This document shows, one piece after another, positions 1-7,484 of a stretch of DNA of 37,919 nucleotides. Where the stretch lies: the NCBI GenBank assembly GCA_014894455.1, contig JADBLN010000067.1, positions 1 to 37,919 of the forward strand, given 5' to 3'. The translations under genes were made by a program, and so were the position numbers. The notes under the pieces were generated by a model that saw nothing but the letters and a program-made list of their open reading frames with translations, had not been told where the DNA came from and searched no databases. This DNA is from Acidobacteriota bacterium. GTDB lineage: Bacteria; Acidobacteriota; Aminicenantia; Aminicenantales; Saccharicenantaceae. Position 1 is the first letter of the stretch. Every line of letters begins with the position of its first letter.

Positions 1-1023
1 ATTATTATTAAGGGAGTCATTCCCGGCAGCCGCAACGAATAGAATGCCGCTTGCTTGCGCCCTTTCAATTGCCTGATATAGCGCGGTAGATATTCCGTAC
101 CCTCCCCAACTTGCGTTAATGACCTGAGCGCCCATGGTTATGGCATAGTCGATAGCATTAACCTCTGCAGCTGTATTCCCCCGCCCTTGATAATTAAAGG
201 CCTTCAAAGCTATAAGCTTGACGTTCCAACAAACGCCGGCTACGCCCGCGCCATCGTTCCCGCGTGCTCCAGCGATGCCGGCAACATGAGTGCCATGATA
301 GTAGGGATCAAAGTCGTCCATTGGGTTATTGTCATTGTTGACAAAATCCCACCCGTGCCAATCATCGATATAACCATTCCCATCGTTGTCGATCCCGTCA
401 GTCTCTTTTCCCCCGCCGGTCTCTCCAGGATTCGTCCAGATGTTTGGCTGAAGATCTACATGGGCATAATCTATGCCCGAATCGATGATAGCGATCGTAT
501 TGTCCGAGCTTCCCGTGAATATATTCCAAGCTTCGGGAGCATCGATATCCGCATCGGCAGTCCCGCCCGATTGGCCGGCATTGTGTAACCCCCATTGAAG
601 CGAGAAATGCGGATCGTTGGGAATCGTGTCGGCATAATAGATATAGTTTTTTTCCGCATACTCGACGTTGGCATTGGACATGAGCTCAACGATAGCCTTC
701 TCTGTTCCCAACGTCGGTGGAACCTTGACATGGAAGAGATCCGGGTCTCCGAGAAACGACCTGTAATCAGACTTATTCTCGGCCCATAGACCAGCGGATA
801 CGACTTCCCCCCGATGTGCAATAATCGCCCCTTGAACAGCATCGATCGCTTGTATGACAGCGGTTTCCGCAGTTGCCGTCTTGAATTTGACCAACAATTC
901 ATTCGGAACATATGCGGCCGAAACGCTCAGGTCTTGTTGAGTCGCCTCAGAATGTCGGAAGCCAAGAAAGCCTACAGCTAAAAAGACAGCCAATACAAAG
1001 CAAATACCCATGCGCGCTTTCAT
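1..1023 (-). CDS. Subtilisin-like serine peptidase (S8), secreted, 3' part missing
   Basis: I translated this directly; it reads open from an ATG at 1023 to the window edge (341 codons), so the C-terminal part lies outside. Residues 1-28 form a signal peptide with a hydrophobic core. Residues 38-135 look like an I9-type propeptide, which would fold and inhibit the protease until export. The catalytic domain shows the Asp motif (IIDSGID, D181), the His motif (HGTHVAG, H243) and the oxyanion Asn (AAAGND, N335). The catalytic Ser would lie beyond the window. An Asp/Asn-rich insert (about 207-240, with DNDGNGYIDDW) between Asp and His looks like a calcium-binding loop, as in other secreted subtilases. 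The start is supported by AAGGAGG seven bases upstream. It is expected to degrade protein outside the cytoplasm. Confidence 0.93.
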   Translation of the reverse strand, partial: MKARMGICFVLAVFLAVGFLGFRHSEATQQDLSVSAAYVPNELLVKFKTATAETAVIQAIDAVQGAIIAHRGEVVSAGLWAENKSDYRSFLGDPDLFHVKVPPTLGTEKAIVELMSNANVEYAEKNYIYYADTIPNDPHFSLQWGLHNAGQSGGTADADIDAPEAWNIFTGSSDNTIAIIDSGIDYAHVDLQPNIWTNPGETGGGKETDGIDNDGNGYIDDWHGWDFVNNDNNPMDDFDPYYHGTHVAGIAGARGNDGAGVAGVCWNVKLIALKAFNYQGRGNTAAEVNAIDYAITMGAQVINASWGGYGISTALYQAIERAQASGILFVAAAGNDSLNNN

Positions 1024-1217
1024 TTTATTCCTCCTTGAAAGCAGAAGAATCCGAGGTTAATAAGCCCTTGGTTACTCGGAAATGTTTATGTGCGCATGCC
1101 CCACCCCCTTTGGCTGTTTATCCAAGCTATCAGCCATCTGTTTTGCTGAACAGATTCTGCCGTTAGGCTAAAAAACTAATTTAATATCGATGTTCCCATA
1201 TCATCGATATTCCTCTT
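1024..1217 (-). promoter_or_regulatory. Long, hairpin-rich 5' leader of the S8 peptidase gene
   Basis: About 195 nt separate the inferred transcription start from the start codon. Four inverted repeats can be drawn: 1183-1192 with 1202-1211 (AATATCGATG, 10 bp), 1136-1142 with 1149-1155 (ATCTGTT, 7 bp), 1112-1116 with 1131-1135, and 1051-1055 with 1075-1079. I do not recognise a known riboswitch class. The region has no open frame that looks coding on either strand. Confidence 0.35.
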
Positions 1218-1221
1218 ATTT

Positions 1222-1252
1222 TCTATATCATAATTAGATATCTATTTGTCAA
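1222..1252 (-). promoter_or_regulatory. Sigma-70-type promoter for the S8 peptidase gene
   Basis: On the minus strand a perfect -35 box TTGACA (1252-1247) is followed after 17 bp by GATATA (1229-1224), or after 19 bp by TATAGA. It lies in the most AT-rich part of the gap. The rest of the gap up to 1482 holds only a weak TATAGT (1433-1438, plus) that could serve the M28 peptidase gene, with no recognisable -35. Confidence 0.55.
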
Positions 1253-1482
1253 GTTTTATTCCTACAAAATTTCGAGCTTGTTACCGTAGTAGAGGGTGTT
1301 TTCCATAAGACAAAACAGCAATCAGGAACATGAGCTTGCTATGTATTGGTCACTTCCAACGATACCAGATGGAATCCGAGCTTTTTATTAGAAGTCCTGC
1401 GATCGGCCCTGTCCCTCCCGGGTGCGCTGTGGTATAGTCCCGTCCGCGACAGAAACGATAGGAAGATGAGGAGGGGGGAACG

Positions 1483-3102
1483 ATGAACGTCCGCAGAGGG
1501 TTTTTCGGGCTTCTTAGCCTGGGCTTGCTCGCCGGCCCCTGGTCCTGTCAGGGTTCGCCGGACCGGATGGAACCCATCACGGTCCGGGAGATCGAATCCC
1601 ACATCCGCTATCTTTCCGCCGACCTCCTCGAGGGCCGGGCCGTGGGGACGAAGGGCATCGAGATGGCCGCCCGCTACCAGGAGGATTACTTCAAGACGAT
1701 GGGCCTCGAGCCGGCCTTCGGAGCGAGCTACAGACAGACGTTCCCCCTGAAAGGGTCCAAGCCCGACCCCGCGGCGACGCTCGAGTTCGTCGCGCCGGCC
1801 GTGGCCATCACGCCCATCCCGGGCGACGAGTTCGTCATCCGGACGGAGAGAGAAGACGCGCCGGCCGAAGCCGCCGGGGACCTCGTCTATTGCGGCTACC
1901 TCGTCCAGGCGCCCGAGCGGAACTGGGACGACATCAAGGGCATGGACCTCACGGGCAAGGTCCTCCTCGTCGAGGTCAACGAGCCGGGCAACCGCCCCGG
2001 CGGCGTCTTCGACGGCGAGGACATGACCTACTATGGCCGCTGGCCCTACAAGTTCGAAAAGGCCGAGGAGCTCGGCGCCGCCGGCGTCCTCATCATCCAC
2101 GACACGAAGGGCGCGGCCTACGGCTGGGACGTCCTCCGGGCCTCCTGGGGGAACGAGACCTTTTTCCTGCCCGATCGGAACCCCCGGCTCCTGTTCGAGG
2201 GCTGGGTCAACGGCGAGACGGCCGACAAGCTTCTGAGCGCCGCCAAGCTCGACCGGCAGGCGCTTCGGGAGAAGGCCGAGAGCGCGGATTTCGCGCCCGT
2301 CCCGCTCGGCCTCCGGGCCAAGGTCCGCCAGCACAGGATCTACCGCACGGTCGACGGCGTCAACGTCGCCAGCATCGTCCGGGCCAAGCACCCCGGCGCC
2401 CGGAAGCGGACGATCGTTCTCTCGGCCCATTACGACCACTTCGGCAAGGACGAAACGCTCCAGGGCGACCAGATCTACAACGGGGCCGTGGATAACTCGT
2501 CCGCCTCGGCCGCCCTCCTCGGTCTGGCCGGCTATTACGCCCAGAGGCCGGAGAAGCTCGAGGACGATCTCTGTTTCGTCGCCGTGACCGCCGAGGAGCA
2601 GCTCATCCTCGGGTCGGACTACTTCGCCCGGCACATGCTGTTCCCAAACGACATGGTCGTCGCGGACATCAACCTCGAGATGACCAACGTCTGGGGTGAG
2701 ACCGAGGACGTCTTCGCCATCGGCGCCCGGCACTCGGACCTCGACGAGGTCTGCCGGCAGGCGGCCGAAAAGCTGGGCCTCCGCTATATCCCCGAACGGA
2801 ACGGCGAGCTCGGCTTTTTCTACCGCTCCGACCAGTTGAGCTTCGCCCGGGCCGGGATCCCCGGCGTCTGGCTCAGCCAGGGGATCGTCGCCAAGGGGCC
2901 GGACAAGGACCTCGTCCAGCGGAAATTCGAGGACTACAGGAAGACGAAATACCACAAGGTGACCGACGAGATCCAGCCCGACTGGGACCTCCGCGGGGCG
3001 CTCCAGATCACCGACTGGGCCCGGGGGATCATCGCCATCCTCCAGGAGCGCGAGGCCCTGCCCCAGTTCCTGCCGACGAGCTCGTTCAAACGGAAAAACT
3101 GA
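1483..3102 (+). CDS. M28-family zinc aminopeptidase with PA domain, exported
   Basis: 539 aa. The N-terminus is a signal peptide with Cys22 near the cleavage region, but the residues before it (GPWS) do not make a good lipobox, so lipoprotein status is doubtful. Residues about 110-270 contain an inserted protease-associated (PA) domain. The co-catalytic di-zinc site of family M28 is visible: H316 (SAHYDHFG), bridging D337 (GAVDNSS), catalytic and metal Glu E371/E372 (TAEEQ), D395 (DINLEM) and H491 (YHKVTDE). It should release N-terminal amino acids from peptides outside the cytoplasm. The start follows a strong purine-rich ribosome site (GAGGAGGGG). It is a single gene on the plus strand, 38 bp before the EIIA fusion gene. 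Confidence 0.93.
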   Translation: MNVRRGFFGLLSLGLLAGPWSCQGSPDRMEPITVREIESHIRYLSADLLEGRAVGTKGIEMAARYQEDYFKTMGLEPAFGASYRQTFPLKGSKPDPAATLEFVAPAVAITPIPGDEFVIRTEREDAPAEAAGDLVYCGYLVQAPERNWDDIKGMDLTGKVLLVEVNEPGNRPGGVFDGEDMTYYGRWPYKFEKAEELGAAGVLIIHDTKGAAYGWDVLRASWGNETFFLPDRNPRLLFEGWVNGETADKLLSAAKLDRQALREKAESADFAPVPLGLRAKVRQHRIYRTVDGVNVASIVRAKHPGARKRTIVLSAHYDHFGKDETLQGDQIYNGAVDNSSASAALLGLAGYYAQRPEKLEDDLCFVAVTAEEQLILGSDYFARHMLFPNDMVVADINLEMTNVWGETEDVFAIGARHSDLDEVCRQAAEKLGLRYIPERNGELGFFYRSDQLSFARAGIPGVWLSQGIVAKGPDKDLVQRKFEDYRKTKYHKVTDEIQPDWDLRGALQITDWARGIIAILQEREALPQFLPTSSFKRKN

Positions 3103-3105
3103 ATG

Positions 3106-3134
3106 TTGGCTTTTTCGGCGGAGTGTGCTAAACT
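3106..3134 (+). promoter_or_regulatory. Promoter of the EIIA-zinc-ribbon gene, probably leaderless
   Basis: TTGGCT (3106-3111), 17 bp, then TAAACT (3129-3134) preceded by TGC, as in an extended -10. Transcription should start about seven bases later, at 3140-3144, which is exactly the GTG/ATG start of the gene. No Shine-Dalgarno sequence precedes that start, so the mRNA may be leaderless. Confidence 0.5.
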
Positions 3135-3143
3135 CCCGCGGTG

Positions 3144-3965
3144 ATGGAGAATAAAATCCTTTCCCGAAGCTGTTATTTTTCGGATTATCTCAAAGCCCCT
3201 CAAGTCATCTTCGACCTCAAGAACAAAGACAAGGTCGAGGCCATCGAAGAGCTTCTCGACGTCCTGGCCAAGCAGAAGCTCATCGACAACAAGAAGCTCA
3301 TCCTGACCCGGATCATCGACAGGGAGAACCTCGTCTCCACGGCCATCGGCTACGGCGTCGCTCTGCCGCATGCCCGTGTCGATTCCGGCGGCGAGATCGC
3401 CGTCGCCGTCGGCCGTTCGGAGAAGGGCATCGACTTCGACGCCCACGACGGTCAGAAGGTCCACCTGATCATCCTCGTCGTCTGGAACCCGACCCTGCCC
3501 GGTCTCTTCAACCATCTCTTCGCCGGGCTGGCCCGCTTCCTCATCCGGGCCGAGAACCGGGGCCGGATCCAGGCCGCCAAGGACAAGGCGGAGCTCTACG
3601 ACATCCTTTCCGAGATCGAGTTCAAGTTCGTCCACGAGGAAAAGATCGTCAGCAGGGCCCGGCTCCTCAAGAAGCTCCAGGAGATCGAGCTCAAGAAGAA
3701 GAAAGGCACGAAGGAACAGCAGAAGGAGCTCCATAAACAGGCGGCCATGATCCGCGAGGAGCTCGACCGCGACCTCGTCTCCCGTTTCGACCGGCTGATG
3801 GAGCGCTACGGGTTCGCCGTCGCCGACGCCGTCGACGGGGTCTGCCAGAGCTGCAACATCAACATCTCGACCCAGATGTATTCAGCCATGGAGGATTCGA
3901 ACGACATCTACGTGTGCGAGAACTGCGGCAAGTACCTGGTCTCGGCCAGGAAGAAGAAAAAGTAA
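3144..3965 (+). CDS. PTS EIIA (type 2) domain fused to coiled coil and C4 zinc ribbon
   Basis: 273 aa from ATG 3144 (GTG at 3141 is in frame directly before it; numbering here counts that GTG as residue 1). Residues 12-160 match the fructose/nitrogen-type PTS EIIA fold, including the STAIGYGVALPHAR motif with phospho-acceptor His77. Residues 163-222 are highly charged and helical, probably a coiled coil. Residues 235-262 hold CxxC-x20-CxxC (C235, C238, C259, C262), resembling the zf-RING_7/COG1579 C4 zinc ribbon. No sugar-specific EIIB or EIIC is nearby, so a regulatory role, as for PtsN, is more likely than sugar transport. The zinc ribbon suggests nucleic acid or protein binding; the target is unknown. 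The stop codon abuts the convergent M14 gene without a gap. Confidence 0.82.
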   Translation: MENKILSRSCYFSDYLKAPQVIFDLKNKDKVEAIEELLDVLAKQKLIDNKKLILTRIIDRENLVSTAIGYGVALPHARVDSGGEIAVAVGRSEKGIDFDAHDGQKVHLIILVVWNPTLPGLFNHLFAGLARFLIRAENRGRIQAAKDKAELYDILSEIEFKFVHEEKIVSRARLLKKLQEIELKKKKGTKEQQKELHKQAAMIREELDRDLVSRFDRLMERYGFAVADAVDGVCQSCNINISTQMYSAMEDSNDIYVCENCGKYLVSARKKKK

Positions 3966-5690
3966 TCAGTCGACGCCGGCGGCGGCCAGGCTCCGGGGGG
4001 TATAAAGCTTGTAGACCGGATAGGTCTGCGCCCCCCGCCCCCACTGGCTGACGATGTCCCTGTCGAAAAAATTCCAGACGAGAAGTCCGTCGTCGCTCTC
4101 CGGCTCGAGGAGATAGGCTGCCAGCCGGCCGAGGGCCTGGGCCGTCCGGACGACGAGCGTCCCCCTTGGGAACTCCCGCTTCTCGACGGCATATTCGCCC
4201 TTGACGGTGTTGGTCCGGTGGCCCTGGTAGAGGCGCTCGGCTCCCTTGATCTCCTTGAGCCGGAAGGCCTCGGTCTCGAGGACCACGGCTTCCGTCAGGC
4301 GCTCTACGGCGATCCCGTGCTGCCTCAGCTTGTCGAGGACGTCCGTGTCGAAGACGGGGATGAGATAAGCGTAGGGCAGGCGGACCGTGCGCTTGGGGAA
4401 GAAGTCGGCGAAGTAGGGCATGACGTAGGTCTTCTTGCGGTCGGTCCGTTTGACCTGTGGATAGGGACTCCCTTCGCGGGGCGTGACCTCCATCTCGTAG
4501 CCGCGGACGGACACTTTCTCGGGGAGGGCCTGGACGTCGATGTCCAATCCGAAGGTGTCGGTCTCCTTCGGGGCGAGCTCCCGGAGGACCGTCCGCGCGT
4601 CGGCGTCGGCGACGAGGCGGGAAAGCTCCGGAGCGTTCGCCTCGCAGTAATCCAGGATGGCTTTGAGCAAATTGTAGTTGCCGAGGACGCGCGTCTTGAA
4701 GTCGGCGTAGTTGTAGTTCTCGTCGAGGATGGAGAGCCGGTTGCGCAGGCCGACGTAGTTGGTCACGAAGCGGGGCTGGTGACTGAACGTCTGCCAGCCC
4801 TTTTCCATGTCCTGGAAATCCCGAGGATCGCCGTAGGGGATGGACAGGGTGCCGTATTTTTTCTCGAGCGTGGCGTCCACGGCCGGGAGCATTTTCTCGC
4901 GCACGTACTTGACGATCGCCGGATCGCCGTTCGGGCAGAGCGGCCAGGAGTAAGTGACCGGCTCCTCGTGGTAGGAGCCGTCGGTCGTGTGGCAGTCGAC
5001 GAGGACGAGCGGGTCCCAGCGGAGGAGGACGTTGCGGACGAGGCCGCGCATCTCGGGGCTTTCGAGCTTCATGGCGTCCCGGTTGAGGTCGAGATTCTGG
5101 CCGTTGTGGCGGACGCCCGAGCCTTTCTCGGGGCCGACCTGGCCGCGCCTGTTGTCGGGGCTCATCTTGTCGTTCCCGTCGGCGTTGAAAATGGGTGCGA
5201 TGAGGAGGACGATCTTGTCGAGATAGGGGAGCTTGGGGTCGAGGAGGATGTCCCGGGCGAGCATCAGCGTCGCCTCTTTGCCCTCGACCTCGCCGGCGTG
5301 GATATTGGCCTGGAAGTAGACGACGACGCGCTTGTCGTAGCGCAGGTCCAGCGGGTCCTGGGGCAGGGGTTTGCCGATGACGAGAAGCGGCACGTCCCGG
5401 CCTTCCGTCGAGGTGCAGATTGTCTCGACGCGGACGAGCGGCGAGAGCTTCTGGAGGTCACGGATGAAGGACAGCACGTCGGCGTAGGTCGACGTCGCCG
5501 CGTATTCGGTCGTTTCGGCGGTCGTCTTTGGGGCGGCAGGAGGGGTTTGGGATTGGGGCGGAGAGGGGGCGGTCGAGACGGCCTGAGCGGCGCCGGCGGA
5601 AGCGGGCTGACCGGCGGCCGAGACAGGGACTCCTAGGGCCGCGGCGACGAAAAGAACAAGTGCGAAATGACCTGTACGCGCTGGCCTCAT
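3966..5690 (-). CDS. M14-family zinc carboxypeptidase, exported
   Basis: 574 aa from the ATG at 5690, chosen because AAGGAGG lies just upstream and because it puts a signal peptide (residues 1-26) at the N-terminus; the frame stays open 75 bp further upstream without a plausible ribosome site. A low-complexity Ala/Pro/Ser linker (30-57) precedes the catalytic domain. The M14 zinc ligands are visible as H131 and E134 (NIHAGEVEGKEA) and H234 (VDCHTTDG); the substrate-binding NLDLNRD motif lies at 199-205. A C-terminal domain of about 250 residues has no obvious motif. It would cleave C-terminal residues or peptidoglycan peptides outside the cytoplasm. Its stop abuts the stop of the convergent EIIA fusion gene. 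Confidence 0.92.
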   Translation of the reverse strand: MRPARTGHFALVLFVAAALGVPVSAAGQPASAGAAQAVSTAPSPPQSQTPPAAPKTTAETTEYAATSTYADVLSFIRDLQKLSPLVRVETICTSTEGRDVPLLVIGKPLPQDPLDLRYDKRVVVYFQANIHAGEVEGKEATLMLARDILLDPKLPYLDKIVLLIAPIFNADGNDKMSPDNRRGQVGPEKGSGVRHNGQNLDLNRDAMKLESPEMRGLVRNVLLRWDPLVLVDCHTTDGSYHEEPVTYSWPLCPNGDPAIVKYVREKMLPAVDATLEKKYGTLSIPYGDPRDFQDMEKGWQTFSHQPRFVTNYVGLRNRLSILDENYNYADFKTRVLGNYNLLKAILDYCEANAPELSRLVADADARTVLRELAPKETDTFGLDIDVQALPEKVSVRGYEMEVTPREGSPYPQVKRTDRKKTYVMPYFADFFPKRTVRLPYAYLIPVFDTDVLDKLRQHGIAVERLTEAVVLETEAFRLKEIKGAERLYQGHRTNTVKGEYAVEKREFPRGTLVVRTAQALGRLAAYLLEPESDDGLLVWNFFDRDIVSQWGRGAQTYPVYKLYTPRSLAAAGVD

Positions 5691-5767
5691 GCGGGCCTCC
5701 TTGTCCATGACGATGCGAGTCTGTTTTAGAAAGAGGAGTTTATTCCAATTAATTCGGGGACACAATA

Positions 5768-6028
5768 CTAATAGATCTCTTCCCGATGTCCGATCCGGAC
5801 GATGATGATCACGAGCTCTTCCTTATCCTTTTTGAAGATGACCCGATAACTCCCCACTCTCAGGCGATAGAGGTCCTTAGCGGTTCCGCTCAGTCTCTTG
5901 ATGTTGTTTTTCAGGGCTTCGGGGTTCTCGGCCAGGATGAGCAGTTTTTCTTTGATGATTTTCTGGAGCGGGCGGTCGATCCTTCCGAAATCGTCGACGG
6001 CCCGGCCGAGGAAACGGAGTTTGAACAA
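5768..6028 (-). CDS. RelE/ParE-family type II toxin
   Basis: 86 aa. The pattern of an N-terminal helix pair, KRLSG near the middle, then LYRLRVGSYRVIFKKD and a final strand IIIVRIGHREEIY is typical of RelE/ParE mRNA interferase-like toxins, which cleave ribosome-bound mRNA or poison gyrase. It starts at a TTG one base after the antitoxin stop, so the pair is translationally coupled with antitoxin first. The basic Arg and Tyr residues of the core are present, so it looks intact. The RelE versus ParE choice cannot be made from sequence alone. Confidence 0.88.
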   Translation of the reverse strand: MFKLRFLGRAVDDFGRIDRPLQKIIKEKLLILAENPEALKNNIKRLSGTAKDLYRLRVGSYRVIFKKDKEELVIIIVRIGHREEIY

Positions 6029-6029
6029 C

Positions 6030-6254
6030 CTAAATTCCCAGCTTTTTCCAGACTTCCTCTGAATCGAGGAGCCGGTCGCGTCCCTTTTCGAGGTCGGCCA
6101 GCCTTTTTTTGGCCAGGTTCAAGTCCAGCAGGTCGAAATAGGTTTCGAGGGCTTTCTCGATAATGGCGCTCTTTTTCTCCCCGAGTTCCTCGGCTACGCT
6201 GTCGAGCTCATTCGAGACGTCCGCGTCAAGTGTAATGTTATGTCTCACTTGCAT
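6030..6254 (-). CDS. Ribbon-helix-helix antitoxin of the RelE/ParE-type pair
   Basis: 74 aa from ATG 6254, which has AGGAGA ten bases upstream; an open extension to 6287 runs through the promoter and is not used here. Residues 3-35 (VRHNITLDADVSNELDSVA then KKSAIIEKALETYF) are a short DNA-contacting strand followed by two helices, as in RHH repressors of the RelB/CopG type. The charged C-terminal half should wrap the toxin. It is the first gene of the pair and is expected to repress its own promoter, where a palindromic operator is visible. Confidence 0.85.
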   Translation of the reverse strand: MQVRHNITLDADVSNELDSVAEELGEKKSAIIEKALETYFDLLDLNLAKKRLADLEKGRDRLLDSEEVWKKLGI

Positions 6255-6270
6255 ATTCCGTCTCCTTTTT

Positions 6271-6306
6271 ATACACATAATATACATAAAATATGTGTAT
6301 AGTCAA
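6271..6306 (-). promoter_or_regulatory. Toxin-antitoxin promoter with overlapping palindromic operator
   Basis: Minus strand: TTGACT (6306-6301), 16 bp, TATATT (6284-6279). A 9-bp inverted repeat, ATACACATA (6271-6279) and TATGTGTAT (6292-6300), covers the spacer and -10 box. This is where an RHH antitoxin would bind to block RNA polymerase. Confidence 0.72.
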
Positions 6307-6333
6307 GGAGCTTCTTTCCGGCCTCAGAAAAAA

Positions 6334-6362
6334 TTGATTCCTCCTGTCGTTGGTTATATTAT
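6334..6362 (+). promoter_or_regulatory. Promoter for the BamE-like gene and release-factor-like gene
   Basis: TTGATT (6334-6339), 17 bp, TATTAT (6357-6362). It is divergent from the toxin-antitoxin promoter and gives a leader of about 30 nt to the ATG at 6398. Confidence 0.55.
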
Positions 6363-6397
6363 CTTTAGCGAGCACTGTCCGGAGGGAAAGCGATCAG

Positions 6398-6976
6398 ATG
6401 GCCAAAGACTGGCGGATTTCAATCTGTACCCGATATCGACCACTGGCTGTTCTTGTCCTGATAATTGCCGTCTGGGTGTCATCAATCCTTGCACTGGCCA
6501 CGATAGGGCGTGCCATATATCATCATCAGCGGAAAGTTTGGGACGCGAAGCTGGCAAGCATCAAGGTTGGAACGACAACAAATGAGCTGATCAGGACCTT
6601 GGGTAAACCCCGATGGACGGAGCGGGTCAAATCAGACCAAATCCAGCGGGTAAGAGGTACGGGCCTTGAGGGACTGGAGCGCGTGAAGGCCGTTCACCCT
6701 GAGTTGGTGATATATCATTATGAAAAAACATTCTTCGGCATGATGGGTTCAGAAGGCTATCGTGTTTACCTGGACGAAACCGAGGAAAGAACCGTGTTTA
6801 GGCCAGGACAATTGATAGAGTTTTGGGTTTTGGAGGGTGCCTCAGCCATGTTCATCTTTATTCTTTCATTGGGAGCACTGGCTTTCCTCGTCTGGCTTTG
6901 TTTTCGATTTTGGTGCGCGAGAAGACTGCGAATAGCAGGCTATGGGCATCCCCATAACGACACTCCTGTGATCTGA
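6398..6976 (+). CDS. Two-pass membrane protein with BamE/SmpA-like segment, function unknown
   Basis: 192 aa from ATG 6398; GGAGGG lies 12 bases upstream, and an open extension to a TTG at 6350 lies inside the promoter. A transmembrane helix covers about residues 14-38 and another about 145-170. Between them, the segment with KLASIKVGTTTNELIRTLGKP resembles the helix-turn motif of BamE/SmpA-type lipoprotein domains, but the lipobox is missing, so it is not BamE itself. GC content is lower than in neighbouring genes, which may mark recent acquisition together with the toxin-antitoxin pair. It ends eight bases before the release-factor-like gene and is probably cotranscribed with it. Confidence 0.6.
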   Translation: MAKDWRISICTRYRPLAVLVLIIAVWVSSILALATIGRAIYHHQRKVWDAKLASIKVGTTTNELIRTLGKPRWTERVKSDQIQRVRGTGLEGLERVKAVHPELVIYHYEKTFFGMMGSEGYRVYLDETEERTVFRPGQLIEFWVLEGASAMFIFILSLGALAFLVWLCFRFWCARRLRIAGYGHPHNDTPVI

Positions 6977-6984
6977 GAGAGAAT

Positions 6985-7407
6985 ATGGCGATATTCGGCG
7001 TCAGGCCCGACAAAGAGCAAGCCCTCGCGGAGCGGATGGAGAAGCTCGGCATCCGCGAGGCGGATATCGTCGAGAAATTCATCCGTTCGGGAGGCCACGG
7101 CGGCCAGAACGTCAATAAGGTCGCGACCTGCGTCTACCTCAAGCATCTGCCCACCGGGTTCGAGGTCAAGTGCCAGCAGGAGCGGCTGCAATCCCTCAAC
7201 CGGTTCCTGGCCCGCCGTATCCTGGTCGACAAGATCGAGACGGCGATCCTGGGGAAGAAAAGTGAAGTGGAGCAGAGGATCGCCAAGATCCGGCGTCAGA
7301 AGCGGAAGCGCTCGAAAAGGGCCAAGGAGAAGATGCTCGCCGACAAGCGCCATATCTCCGAGAAAAAGCAGGGCCGCACCTTCAAGCCGGACCTCTCGGA
7401 CGGCTAA
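6985..7407 (+). CDS. Release-factor-like GGQ protein, probable ribosome rescue factor
   Basis: 140 aa, about the size of ArfB-type proteins and much shorter than RF1/RF2. The catalytic loop GGHGGQNVNK lies at residues 36-45. The GGQ glutamine promotes peptidyl-tRNA hydrolysis in the ribosome. The codon-recognition domains of true release factors are absent. The C-terminal part (from about residue 92) is strongly basic (RRQKRKRSKRAKEK), as in ArfB and mitochondrial rescue factors, where such a tail enters the mRNA channel. The role in rescuing stalled ribosomes is inferred from the family. The start follows GAGAGAG. Confidence 0.85.
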   Translation: MAIFGVRPDKEQALAERMEKLGIREADIVEKFIRSGGHGGQNVNKVATCVYLKHLPTGFEVKCQQERLQSLNRFLARRILVDKIETAILGKKSEVEQRIAKIRRQKRKRSKRAKEKMLADKRHISEKKQGRTFKPDLSDG

Positions 7408-7430
7408 ATTCCTCCTTTACTTCACAAAAA

Positions 7431-7464
7431 AAAGCCCGTCCCGGCGCGAGCCGGGACGGGCTTT
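7431..7464. terminator. Bidirectional rho-independent terminator
   Basis: A perfect 14-bp stem (7431-7444 with 7451-7464, core GCCCGTCCCGG) closes a six-base loop. Read on the minus strand it is followed by eight T residues, so it is strongest for the TonB receptor gene. Read on the plus strand only four T follow. Confidence 0.9.
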
Positions 7465-7484
7465 TGTGCTTCAGCGTGTACTGC

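Noticed and set aside
1155-1168. GTTAGGC-like attC end near 1160
   Set aside because: It matches GTTRRRY, but no plausible GCCTAAC partner stands at attC distance and no gene ends beside it in the right direction.
5691-5765. N-terminal extension of the M14 peptidase
   Set aside because: The extra 25 residues lie before the signal peptide, and a strong AAGGAGG directly precedes the ATG at 5690.
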